A DNA stretch of 13,950 nt from Roridomyces roridus (taxonomy: Eukaryota; Basidiomycota; Agaricomycetes; Agaricales; Mycenaceae). Numbering within the stretch: the stretch's first letter is position 1; each line of letters opens with the position of its first letter. Positions 1 through 7,384 of this stretch are shown here, in pieces. The stretch covers positions 1 to 13,950 of the forward strand of contig JARKIF010000491.1 in assembly GCA_029378245.1 (NCBI GenBank), written 5' to 3'. The notes beneath the pieces were generated by a model, which worked only from the letters and a program-made list of their open reading frames with translations, did no database searches and was not told where the DNA came from. A program made the position numbers and the translations under genes.

Positions 1-2
1 TT

Positions 3-128
3 CAGGCGGGCATTGCGGATTGGGTGACTGCGAGTTATGAGTGGAGCCTGGGAAACGGCAGGTACTTTCCTGGGAACGAGGATCTTGTCAAGGAGGGCGG
101 AGCAGTACCGGTGTTGAAGAAGGAGTGA
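3..128 (+). CDS. 3' end of an unidentified protein-coding gene (partial)
   Basis: One frame is open from the left edge to a TGA at 126-128 and gives the last 41 residues of a protein. The peptide reads like real coding sequence: aromatic-rich with a balanced composition (motifs DWVTASYEWSLGNGRYFPG and a lysine-rich tail ending VPVLKKE). The other two + frames stop within the first 45 bases. I do not recognise the family from this fragment. The gene lies in direct orientation to the repeat region that follows it. The start and most of the gene are outside the window, so exon boundaries upstream cannot be judged. Confidence 0.55.
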   Translation, partial: QAGIADWVTASYEWSLGNGRYFPGNEDLVKEGGAVPVLKKE

Positions 129-403
129 TACCATGTTGAGTTGTTTAGAAATCAATGGCGCTGCGTAACGATCAGAGACCGCACTGCGCAACGGCAGAGT
201 CCATGTGGCTCGTGAGCGCAGAAATAAGCATGTCCCGTCGATACTACCTCAAACTCGATGCACCGACAGTAGCTTGCCCTGTTGACCTCGTTCGAGTCGA
301 GCTCGGGGTAATGCGTGAAAACTGCAGCTTTTGTCTCTAGAATCGTTTGACACTGAGGTCTCGACACGCTGATGGTGTGTTGGAACGAGGCCTAAGGCCG
401 GTG

Positions 404-420
404 GCTCGTTCGATTCGAGC
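404..420 (+). repeat. T-arm-like hairpin, copy with perfect stem
   Basis: Stem GCTCG (404-408), seven-base loop TTCGATT, stem CGAGC (416-420). This is the geometry of a tRNA T-arm, with a 5-bp stem closed by G-C and a TTCRANY loop that is also the core of a Pol III B box. No matching D-arm, anticodon arm or acceptor stem was found around it, so it is not called a tRNA. It belongs to a dispersed family in this window. Confidence 0.55.
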
Positions 421-627
421 GCTGAGTCCATGAGTAAAAATGAGAGAGACTTTTTTGGGTCTGGAATTTTCCTGGTTCCACTCGGGCTAGGTTTGATGCC
501 GAGGTGCCGTATTGATAACTTACGAATGAGAATGCCTGACAGAAAGCCTCACTCGAACCACTTCGCCGCCATCCGTTCTCAAGGCAACGGTGCCCCAGGT
601 CTCGACTGACACCGCTACGATTCTTTC

Positions 628-644
628 GCTCGTTTGACCCGAGC
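628..644 (+). repeat. T-arm-like hairpin, perfect stem
   Basis: Stem GCTCG (628-632), loop TTTGACC, stem CGAGC (640-644). It is preceded by TTTC and followed by CGGGC. It shares its left flank (CTTTCGCTCG) with the copy at 798, about 170 bp downstream, which supports a repeated unit rather than chance. Confidence 0.5.
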
Positions 645-797
645 CGGGCATTTCGCGATGCGAGTTGGATGCGAGACGAATTTTTGGCTCATCTGATTTC
701 AAGCGAGTCAGAATTTTCAGTCTGGGATCACACTTGAACCGCTTCACCGGTCTTGATTCACGCACCCAGAATTCCGATTTCCTAGCTACCGTCTTTC

Positions 798-814
798 GCT
801 CGTTCGACTCGAGC
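798..814 (+). repeat. T-arm-like hairpin, perfect stem
   Basis: Stem GCTCG (798-802), loop TTCGACT, stem CGAGC (810-814), followed by CAGGGTGTTG. The same downstream word (GGGGTGTTG) follows the copy at 1003-1019, where the 3' stem is CCAGC and has one mismatch. Confidence 0.55.
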
Positions 815-1413
815 CAGGGTGTTGATGGGCAAAAAGGTACCATTTTTTGGGGCCAGTCGGTTTGGTGATTTCAGGCGAGTACAGTACTATACGGTACTCC
901 TGGGCTGGCCATCCTTCCAAGTACAACCACTGGATTCAAAGTCAAATTGAAAGCCACTGTCTAAGTATTCGCCGGCGCCCACCCAGAATCTCTCACCCCT
1001 TCGCTCGTTCGATTCCAGCTGGGGTGTTGCCTACAGTAGACCAATGCAATGACTTTTCGCCACATTCTTTTTTTTTTGCGGGTTCGAGTGATATAGTGAA
1101 TCTGGATTGCCCGTTTGTCTCCGCCGAGCAGTCCGGCGTCTCTGACAACAAGAAGCGACGGATCCAGACCCCTTCCCCTTCCCTGCATCCCGATCTCAGA
1201 TGTACATCTGATTTCGCTGTGCAGGCCACAAGCGAGGACAGCCGAGAGCCAGACTGTGCAGGTCTCCATTAGTGGCAAAGCTAGGGGTGCCTCCGCAGGA
1301 AGCAGCACGCAGAACGAAGTAATTGTGATTGTGATGATACAAATTGAGTTCAGACTCCAGAGAGTGAGATATGTACGTAGGTACGTATTAGTATTACAGC
1401 AGTAACAGAACCC

Positions 1414-2882
1414 TCAGAAGAAGGAGACGAAGTACATATTATTTCCCCCCGTGTCGCGTCGCGTCGATCCAGGACCCGACCACCTACCCGAGGTAAATCC
1501 ACCATGCGTCCCCAGATGTACCGCCATGGACCTATCCCAAATCCGAATCAGACACAGGAAAGACAGGAGGCAACCCGGAAAACGCACGGATATGCACCGT
1601 AAGCGATCGAAGGAGACGGCGCCGGTACAGGAAACCCGCCATAAGTACCAACCGAAAACAGACCCGCACCGGAAGCTTGCAGCACATTCGCTCCGGGAGC
1701 TTGTTGCATGAAATTCCACATTTCGTCTGGCTCCATTACCGCGGTGGGGTTGGAGAAGAATCCCATTTGTACCTGAGGAGGTGGAGGGGGCGGTTGGGGG
1801 AAGATGGGTATGTTCACGTCGTACTCGTTCGAATGCGAGCCCTATGAGAGTAAGATCAGCGACGAGGATGATCAAGAGTAGCATGCGACGCACTACGCTG
1901 GGTCCCATCGCAAAGAATTCCGCGTAACTAGGATCCGAAGGCCCAGATTCCGTGCTGAGCATCGCCATGAAATCGGCGTCATGCGGAACGACGGGAGGTG
2001 GTTCGATTATGAGACTTTCCGAAGGCGGGAACGAGGAGGCTGGTGGGGTTTGTGCGGGAGAAGAGGTGGTCGCAAGTGGAGATCCGGCCGGCAGCTCGAC
2101 TTCGATGCCATTGATCCACGTGTCGAGGCGTGCAGGAGAAGACGACGAAGATGCAGAAGACGAGATCCGCTCGCTCCCACTGGCGTTGCGTGCAGACCTA
2201 GACTCGGACGTCGAGGTCTTGTTGCTGCGCGCAGAGTTGCTCTTGCTTGGCGCCCTCCGCCTCCTACCCCTCTCTGCATCCATCTCTGCATCCTCCTCGC
2301 CATCCACGTCCTGCTCCTCCCCAATAGTGTCCCCGTTATCCCCAAACCCAGCAGGAAACGCACCAAAAACCTCCTCATCGACTCTCAGCACATCCGTCGC
2401 CTCCACGCTCAACTCCCCAGGACCCTCCCGACGCTCGGCAATCCCAAGCTTCATCCGCAGCGTATTCACCTCTTCAACGAGCGCCTCCTGCTCAGCCATC
2501 ATTCCCCGCAGTTGTTTCGCACAAGCCAGACGCTCTGCACGCTGTTTCTTCTGATGTGCTATCGATTCGTTGACGATGATGCTTTTCGAGAGGCGGCGGG
2601 TGCTAGCCAGTCCGGGGAGGAGGCGTGCGAGCTCCTGTGTGCGTGCATGCGTTAGCGGGGAGGCAGTGGGGTGGGGTGGAGACTCACGATGAAATGTCCA
2701 TTGAGCGCTTCACGCCGCTGCTTCTCGACCACGCGGTGCGTCGCTCGGTCGGCAGGCGTGAAGAGCCGAACGCGTTTGCGCCGCCCGCCTTGCACCTCGG
2801 AAGATGACGACGAGGCCATGGCAGTCGTGCTCATGTGTTGTTGCTGGCCGGAGCTAGAGCCCTCGTCGTCTGTCGCTGGCAT
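1414..2882 (-). CDS. bHLH-leucine zipper transcription factor, four exons
   Basis: Exons on the - strand are 2882-2688, 2634-1894, 1841-1588 and 1531-1414 (435 aa). The introns are 53, 52 and 56 nt with donors GTGAGT, GTGCGT and GTGCGT. The start at 2882 was chosen because the acidic/serine-rich N-terminus leads directly into the DNA-binding region. The basic region and helix 1 are at about residues 46-74 and contain the E-box contact set H49, E53 and R57, the pattern of class B factors that bind CACGTG. The loop is around ASTRRLSK. Helix 2 (about 83-101) runs into a heptad-like coiled coil (QLRGMMAEQEALVEEVNTLR), so a bHLH-Zip dimer is expected. After it come an acidic stretch, a serine-rich block and a proline-rich exon 3 (FPQPPPPPP), typical of activation regions. 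The first intron falls at the end of helix 1. Nuclear location and DNA binding are inferred from the family; the target genes are unknown. The exon 4 C-terminus is the least certain part. Confidence 0.85.
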
Positions 2883-3629
2883 GGTGGTAGTATGAAGAAG
2901 AGAGGGACGAATGATGATGATGCGGGGTAGCCGCTCGGGTAATATAATGTCCAATTTGCGGTATCCGCCGGAAGTTCTTGGCTCGACGAAAAAAAAGGGG
3001 ACGTGAGGGGACGGGTATCTGGTTGATCAAGGAGAGGCACCCGCAATTGCTGACAGGAGGGCGTACCCTTTCTGAATACATTTTTCTTGTCTTTTTGAGA
3101 TCGCTCACCCACATCGCCTAAATGAAAGGGCCATGTGCGAGCGGATGAACCTGCACCCGTTTGTAAACACGCCGAATATGTTGATGCCCGGCGTGACTTC
3201 AGAGTGACTCGTGATCCCCGGCGTGGAATTGAACCCCGAGACGCGAGCAGGTGCGAGCAGTGAATCGACCATCTCACATACACGTCAATTTCTTCTGGGA
3301 TGGTGAGGAGACTCCGAAGTCGAGGTTGCACTTTGAAGAAATCTGATAAAATGAGTACACGCAGGTACACGCGAGCGTCGGGCTGCGTCGGGTTTCATCG
3401 ACGAACAAAATTTGACCCCACCCTCGTTCAACTGGAAGTGGTGCCGTAACCTGCCGTTGCCGAATCCGCTACATCCTTTTTTCGCACTAAAGACACGCTC
3501 CGCGCTAATGATCAGCAGCTACCACACAACTGGCTGGTTAAATACGTCCGTGCGGTGTTCCGTTTGAGGGCGCGGATCTTGGATATTTCTAATATGGAGT
3601 TTGAGGATAGAGCAGCGCTGGAGTTGAGG
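2883..3629. other. Upstream flank of the bHLH gene; no gene seen
   Basis: This should contain the promoter of the bHLH gene (reading leftward), but I cannot assign a TATA box or operator with confidence. Around 3206-3241 the - strand contains a GGGGTTCAATTCC-type sequence resembling a tRNA B box, with one mismatch in the would-be T stem and no other tRNA arm. Around 3422-3450 is another member of the T-arm-like family (CCTCG, loop TTCAACT, with a degraded 3' stem), followed by GTGGTGCCG. Confidence 0.4.
3623..3629. repeat. Left target-site duplication of the 289-bp MITE
   Basis: GTTGAGG directly abuts the left terminal repeat and is matched exactly at 3919-3925 beyond the right terminal repeat. 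Confidence 0.8.
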
Positions 3630-3918
3630 CCCAGTCAAAATCGGTCGTGCTGAGATTAGCTGAGAAATGCTGATATCGGTTGGACAGCTGTCCAGCAGAT
3701 GTCAGCATATTTCAGCCGATCTCAGCCTATTTCAGCAAAAACCGTTTGCTGAGATATGCTCGTACCTGCTAAAACCACATAATTTTGGTGCATCTTGAAT
3801 ACATCTTTGAGTGCTGTAGCAGATCTCAGCAGAAAGCTGGACTCTCAGCATGTCCGTCTCGCTCGGAGCCGATATCAGCATTTCTCAGCTAATCTCAGCA
3901 CGACCGATTTTGACTGGG
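3630..3918. mobile_element. Miniature inverted-repeat transposon (MITE), 289 bp, intact ends
   Basis: The terminal inverted repeats at 3630-3679 and 3869-3918 are 50 bp long and, by direct base-by-base comparison, identical. The element begins CCCAGTCAAAATCGG and ends with its complement. It is flanked by a perfect 7-bp direct repeat GTTGAGG (3623-3629 and 3919-3925), the expected target-site duplication. There is no ORF inside, so it must be mobilised in trans. The interior and termini are packed with GCTGA and its complement TCAGC, many spaced exactly 10 bp apart, suggesting a phased transposase-binding array. Perfect TIRs and TSD indicate a recent insertion. I do not assign a superfamily: the ends contain CAG, as in hAT elements, but a 7-bp duplication does not fit the 8 bp usual for hAT. 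Confidence 0.9.
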
Positions 3919-3925
3919 GTTGAGG
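3919..3925. repeat. Right target-site duplication of the 289-bp MITE
   Basis: GTTGAGG directly follows the right terminal repeat and is identical to 3623-3629. The base preceding the left copy and the base following the right copy differ (A versus G), which limits the duplication to 7 bp. Confidence 0.8.
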
Positions 3926-4179
3926 GATGGAGGGTGCATCAACGTATCACAGTATTTCAACAGCATCGCTCCCAAGTTTGTTCGATTCGAGCTTGAGATC
4001 TTATGGAGTCGAGGATTCAACCTTTTTTAAAAATTACTTGTGAAGTACAATTATGTATCTTTGAATTCTCCCTTTTACCTATGTATCCAGCCCAAGCCTG
4101 CCCAAGCATCACTTGCAACAAGCACTAGCCGTTCATTGCGGAACCATGGCACACTCAGCTCAGCGTGGCCGTCACACAA

Positions 4180-4196
4180 CCCCGTTCGACCCGGGG
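4180..4196 (+). repeat. T-arm-like hairpin, perfect stem, CCCCG/CGGGG version
   Basis: Stem CCCCG (4180-4184), loop TTCGACC, stem CGGGG (4192-4196), followed by TGGTGCCGTGG. Compared with the copy at 4442 the third stem pair has changed from T-A to C-G on both sides, so pairing is kept. The downstream 11 bases are shared with 4442. Confidence 0.6.
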
Positions 4197-4441
4197 TGGT
4201 GCCGTGGATTGATACTGTGCATCAATTTTTGTCAGCGTACTATTAGACGGCGTACACTTATTGCGGTTCGACGTTCAACGTCGGTATGCGGCGCAGTTGA
4301 AAATGTAAGTATAGCAGCCTGAATGCGTTTGTTTTGATGGGACCACCTTTGTTTTGATGAATCCGTTCAAAAACCCCCTTCAATCAAATACCAAGGTGGG
4401 CAGTATACAAGTCTGCGTATTTTCATCAACATCTCATCCAA

Positions 4442-4458
4442 CCTCGTTCAACTCGAGG
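4442..4458 (+). repeat. T-arm-like hairpin, perfect stem, CCTCG/CGAGG version
   Basis: Stem CCTCG (4442-4446), loop TTCAACT, stem CGAGG (4454-4458), followed by TGGTGCCGTGG as at 4197. Upstream CAAC is also shared. Shared flanks and compensatory stem changes indicate a dispersed repeat with a constrained or inherited fold. Confidence 0.6.
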
Positions 4459-4586
4459 TGGTGCCGTGGCTCTTCGAATTTGGGGTGATTTTTTCGTCTT
4501 TCTGTCTCGAAGACCTGAGAATCTCTCCCCCACAAAACTGCCCGAGCTCGTTATCTATAAAAAGGAATTCGACACCTCAAGCGGGC

Positions 4587-4671
4587 CGTGTCTCGTTGGC
4601 GAGCGTCGACGAGGACAACCGACCAGGCGGATAAGCCTGTCGAACGTTGGTTCGAATCCAGCTTGGGCCAT
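4587..4671 (+). ncRNA. Degenerate tRNA-like sequence (pseudogene or SINE head)
   Basis: A T-arm is present: GTTGG (4646-4650), loop TTCGAAT, CCAGC (4658-4662), with one G-T wobble. Downstream TTGGGCCA could be the 3' acceptor strand. Upstream GGCC could pair with part of it, although two or three of the seven pairs fail. TGTCTCGTTGG resembles an A box with one base missing. CAGGC-GGATAA-GCCTG resembles an anticodon arm, but its loop has six bases and no U at position 33, and there are about 20 extra bases between the D-like and anticodon-like arms. A working tRNA is therefore unlikely. A decayed tRNA or tRNA-derived element is the better reading. Confidence 0.35.
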
Positions 4672-5244
4672 CGGGCAGAAAAAACAGAGCGTTTTTTTGA
4701 TGAATCCGTTGGAAACGATGTCTGGTTTTCCGTAGTGCTTGTGGCCTGCTTTTTCTCCCAGCAACCTGGAGGTGTGCCAGCAAACAGAGCTGTGTGTGTC
4801 GATTCCGGATCATCCGTGCCATGGATCATTTCACCGAGGATGAAAGTTACCGCGGCCGCTGGCTGGGCATGACTGCCGACGTTGACAGCGCTCTTCAAAG
4901 CAGTGTGCACGATTGGTGACTGGTCTGTTGCCAGGACATCTGAATCGAGACTACTCAGCAGATGTGCTGGCAGATGAGCGTCTCCATCGAAGTACATATT
5001 CTATTCATGCCCGACAAATTACAATTGCCCATCCCTCCGATCAAGCTGCGGTCTCTTTCGTAAACACCTCGTCCCTGTGAACTCGAGTCATCGCGTGCGA
5101 TCCAACCTGATGCTGGTCGTCACACCTCCTGATATCTCCCCGCTCTAATTAATCCCCGCATAAAGTTGGAGCATGATGTGTATTCAAGGTGTTTTTACTC
5201 CTCTTCTCTTCCTTTGTTGGATTCACTCCTACCCGTAGTCGTCC

Positions 5245-5924
5245 ATGTCGGCTTCCATCGCTTCGCTGTGCGACATTGGGCGATCGGGAGGCGTGCGTAG
5301 GAACGGAGATGGACATAACGACGCTTGGGACACCACCCAAAGCGGGAATTTGGACATTAGGAGGAGCAACGGTGGCAATTTCGACACCGGGGTGGATTTC
5401 GACGATGCTACCATCCCAAGCTCTCTACCCCCGACTCTGTCGTCTGATCAGTCGACATCTTTACCAACCCAGAGGTGCGATGTTGTCCACCAATTCCTTC
5501 CTTCCTTCACGCACCAATTTGTCCATTCAGTAGTGATACTCCTGAAAAAAGCACGATCATAGCCATCGTGCTCGGCACCATTGTTCCTCTGGTTGTCCTG
5601 GGGATGCTACTCTGGCTTTGGCTCCGTCGACGCAGGCGCCGACGCCGAGCCGGCGCGAGAAATCATGCCGATGTAGAAACCAGCATGTCGTCCACCACTG
5701 TTTCTCCGTACCGCGTGTCCATGGCCGATGTCGCGTCGTCCAGCGGCGGATGCAAAACAACGGATACTCACCGTGTATCCCCAACCCCAGAGTCGGCTCA
5801 GATGGGATCTTTGAGGCAGGAGAACGCGATACTTGCGGCGCGGGTCCGCCGACTTGAACTGCAGGCAGAGGTTGGGAGGGACACCAGTGCTTACTCAGAA
5901 GGACCGCCCCAATATTTGGACTGA
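5245..5924 (+). CDS. Small single-pass membrane protein with polybasic stop-transfer, coiled coil and PPxY tail
   Basis: Two exons, 5245-5474 and 5531-5924, are joined across a 56-nt intron (GTGCGA...TTCAG), giving about 207 aa. Splicing links a Ser/Thr/Pro-rich extracellular-type segment to a transmembrane helix (about residues 85-108, IIAIVLGTIVPLVVLGMLLW). Eight arginines follow immediately, then a Ser-rich cytoplasmic tail, a heptad-like segment (LRQENAILAARVRRLELQ) and a C-terminal GPPQYLD. This layout is common in agaric genomes for proteins of unknown function; the positive charge after the helix predicts a cytoplasmic C-terminus. The start is uncertain. An ATG at 5173 in the same frame begins a hydrophobic, signal-peptide-like stretch of about 20 residues, interrupted by a TAG at 5236. 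An in-frame 126-nt intron (5235-5360) would join it, but its GTAGTC donor is weak. The C-terminal exon is well supported, the N-terminus is not. Confidence 0.6.
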
Positions 5925-6156
5925 TATGCCGTGAAAAGAACAGAAAAATGTACAAGCGGACGGAGAGAGGGAAGCAGTTGGAGGAGGAGGCGAGGAATTC
6001 GAGTGTGGTGACCAGGTCGTCGTTGGTATATTTAAATTGGAGGAGTGGGGGCACTACGCCAACGGTCAGCATGACCCCGAACCAAATTTTCCAGTAGGTT
6101 GAATGGCCTTTATGTAGGAACAACCCTGAATAACAACGAGGGCTCACATATGGCCA
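5925..6156. other. Convergent intergenic region
   Basis: The membrane-protein gene (+) and the hydrolase gene (-) end toward each other across about 230 bp. I see no clear terminator hairpin. A TATTTAAATT A/T patch lies near 6027-6040. Both 3' untranslated regions should lie here and may overlap. Confidence 0.4.
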
Positions 6157-7384
6157 TCAAGTAGCACACCCCGAAACCAAACTCGCAACAATACCCTCCA
6201 TCAATCCACCCCTCGTCCTCTCCCCGACCAGGAAATCCAAAAACATATCCTCATGAAATCCACCCTCCTGCACGACAACCTCCACATTCCCATGATGTTC
6301 CCGAAGAATATCCGCCAACGCGAGGATATCGTCTACCATGAGCTCTTTCTCGCCGGCGGTGATGCGGATTGTGGAGACGAGCGTTGAGAGGCCCGAGAAC
6401 CACATTCGCGATGCGAGGATGGGGTGTATGAAGATGCGGTCGGTTTCAGAGCGTGCACTCGACGCGACGCGCGCACCGACCCAGCCCAACCCCTCCTTCG
6501 ACACGTAGTCAATGCCGGAATTCGCGCTCCAGGAGGAGCTGCAGCATCGCAGGTCGACCCAAGGCGAGATGAGGTGCGCCGAGCGGAGGGTTCCGGGGAT
6601 ATTCAGGACAGGGACGGAGGGGTGTGGGTGGAGCATGTGTGAGAGGAGCTGGACGATAATGTTCCCGCCGGCGGAGTCGCCTACGAGTTGCAGACGTTGA
6701 GGATCTACGCCTGCGACGAGCAGAAATTCGACGGCGAGGCAGAGAGTTGTGTTAGTGGAGTGGGGAAGGTGGATTCCGGCCAGAGGGCTGGAAAAGTCGT
6801 TGGAGTGAATGCAAGGGCGAGGAGCACGACTTACAGTAGTTGAGCATCGCGATTCCCGGAGTTACTCTCTTCCTCTCCATCTCGGTGCGTACATGGTGCA
6901 GAAAGAGCAGGTGCGGTTCGTGTGGTGGCATCGCAAATCCGCCGCCTACGAGATGAGAACGAATACCCGACAAGAGCAGAAACACGGACCGTGAAGGAAG
7001 AGGATGACATCCCCCAGCCGCTTCGGACCAACCCAAAGCAACCGCGCCCCACCACCAATTTCATCCACGATGGGCGGAATCTTGGCCTTTTTCGCCCATG
7101 TCGTATACACTCCAAGCGTCGTCCCCGCATAGGCCCGAATCTCGGGCACTGTCAGCGCAGATGCGACGTATTTGAACGCGCAGTCACAGATAATCCGTTT
7201 GAAGTTCCGATTTTTGTTGTACGGCGCTCGTAGAGTCGTGAGGAGCTTCCAGAGCACTACGGCCGCTGCCAGCGAGAGAGAAGGACGGGCGACGGGTGAG
7301 ATTGAGCGGGTAGACGAGCTTAGTGCGAGCCTCACGCATTGGGACTAGTTTCACGAGCATCCATAGCAGCTGGAGGACGGACAT
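6157..7384 (-). CDS. Alpha/beta-hydrolase fold-3 esterase/lipase, frame broken by 2 bases in exon 4
   Basis: Exons on the - strand are 7384-7336, 7265-6990, 6945-6835 and 6787-6157, with introns of 70, 44 and 47 nt. The oxyanion-hole motif HGGGFAMPP is assembled across intron 2. LNYS is joined to a PESTFPTPL segment across intron 3. The nucleophile elbow GDSAGG is encoded at 6681-6664, and the catalytic-histidine region reads EGGFHEDMFLDF near the C-terminus. The motif order matches the hormone-sensitive-lipase-like, steryl-acetyl-hydrolase type of fungal esterases; the N-terminal MSVLQLLWML helix may be a membrane anchor. Exon 4 begins in one frame and then continues with GDSAGG in another. 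The shift maps to an AGAGAG run at 6741-6746, as if 2 bases were inserted. Read literally, translation stops at 6707-6705 after 172 residues, before the catalytic serine. With 2 bases fewer the frame would run to the stop at 6157 (about 354 aa), a normal length. It may be a young pseudogene, a polymorphism or a sequence error. Substrate unknown. Confidence 0.8.
6741..6746 (-). other. Probable frameshift site (AG)3 in the hydrolase gene
   Basis: Family-like residues before this run (PESTFPTPLTQL) and after it (LAVEFLLVAGVDPQRLQLVG) lie in frames that differ by two bases. A dinucleotide run is the classic place for a 2-base slip. No intron of plausible size can bridge the two frames here. Confidence 0.65.

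Larger units (their letters stand above)
129..1413. repeat. Gene-free stretch with diverged, tandem-like repeat units
   Basis: I see no convincing gene here. The stretch from about 280 to 1040 contains related segments recurring roughly every 170-205 bp. A 19-mer beginning CACTYGAACC at 550-568 recurs at 731-749. GATTTCARGCGAGT at 695 recurs at 867. CACCCAGAAT at 763 recurs at 980. The block TTCGCTCGTTYGA...GAGC recurs at 626, 796 and 1001. Similarity is partial with indels, so this looks like an old tandem or nested element rather than a recent array. The last block carries the T-arm-like hairpins described separately. The segment 1040-1413 shows a poly-T run (about 1069-1078) and nothing else I can name; its end is the downstream flank of the bHLH gene on the - strand. 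Confidence 0.5.
3926..5172. other. Gene-free stretch with tRNA-like fragments and short direct repeats
   Basis: No reading frame here looks like a real protein. T-arm-like hairpins occur at 3976-3992, 4180-4196 and 4442-4458, and a longer tRNA-like segment at about 4587-4671. TTTGTTTTGATG occurs twice 20 bp apart (4328 and 4348). The 16-mer TTTTGATGAATCCGTT occurs at 4352-4367 and again at 4695-4710, bracketing about 330 bp that include the 4442 hairpin and the tRNA-like segment. This may be a short non-autonomous element, but no poly-A tail or clean target duplication was found. Confidence 0.4.

Noticed and set aside
2117..2122. CACGTG E-box as an autoregulatory site of the bHLH factor
   Set aside because: It lies in the middle of its own coding exon, and a single 6-mer is expected by chance in a window of this size.
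1952..2655. Two long + strand frames opposite the bHLH gene
   Set aside because: They lie antisense to exon 2 of the bHLH-zipper gene; their Ser/Arg/Pro-rich composition is the shadow of its low-complexity coding sequence.
3206..3241. tRNA on the - strand suggested by a GGGGTTCAATTCC sequence
   Set aside because: The T stem has a mismatch and no D-arm, anticodon arm or complementary acceptor strand is present.
550..3910. CRISPR-like array from regularly spaced short repeats
   Set aside because: Repeats are diverged or 5-bp motifs at 10-bp spacing, without unique spacers of uniform length, and the genome is eukaryotic.
3630..3918. Assignment of the MITE to the hAT superfamily because its ends contain CAG
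   Set aside because: An 8-bp duplication next to CAG does not match on the two sides; only a 7-bp duplication next to CCCAG is perfect.
4587..4671. Functional tRNA gene, possibly isoleucine-like
   Set aside because: The acceptor stem has mismatches, the anticodon-like loop lacks U33 and has six bases, and there are about 20 extra bases between arms. Kept only as a degenerate tRNA-like sequence.
4551..4997. 148-codon - strand frame and a partner frame containing GFEPT-type peptide
   Set aside because: GFEPT-like peptides are the usual result of translating the reverse complement of a tRNA T-arm; the frame covers the tRNA-like segment and is not a protein gene.
5557..6147. 196-codon - strand frame opposite the membrane-protein exon
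   Set aside because: It is antisense to the exon with the clear transmembrane helix and polyarginine run, has no recognisable domain, and its openness comes from that exon's composition.
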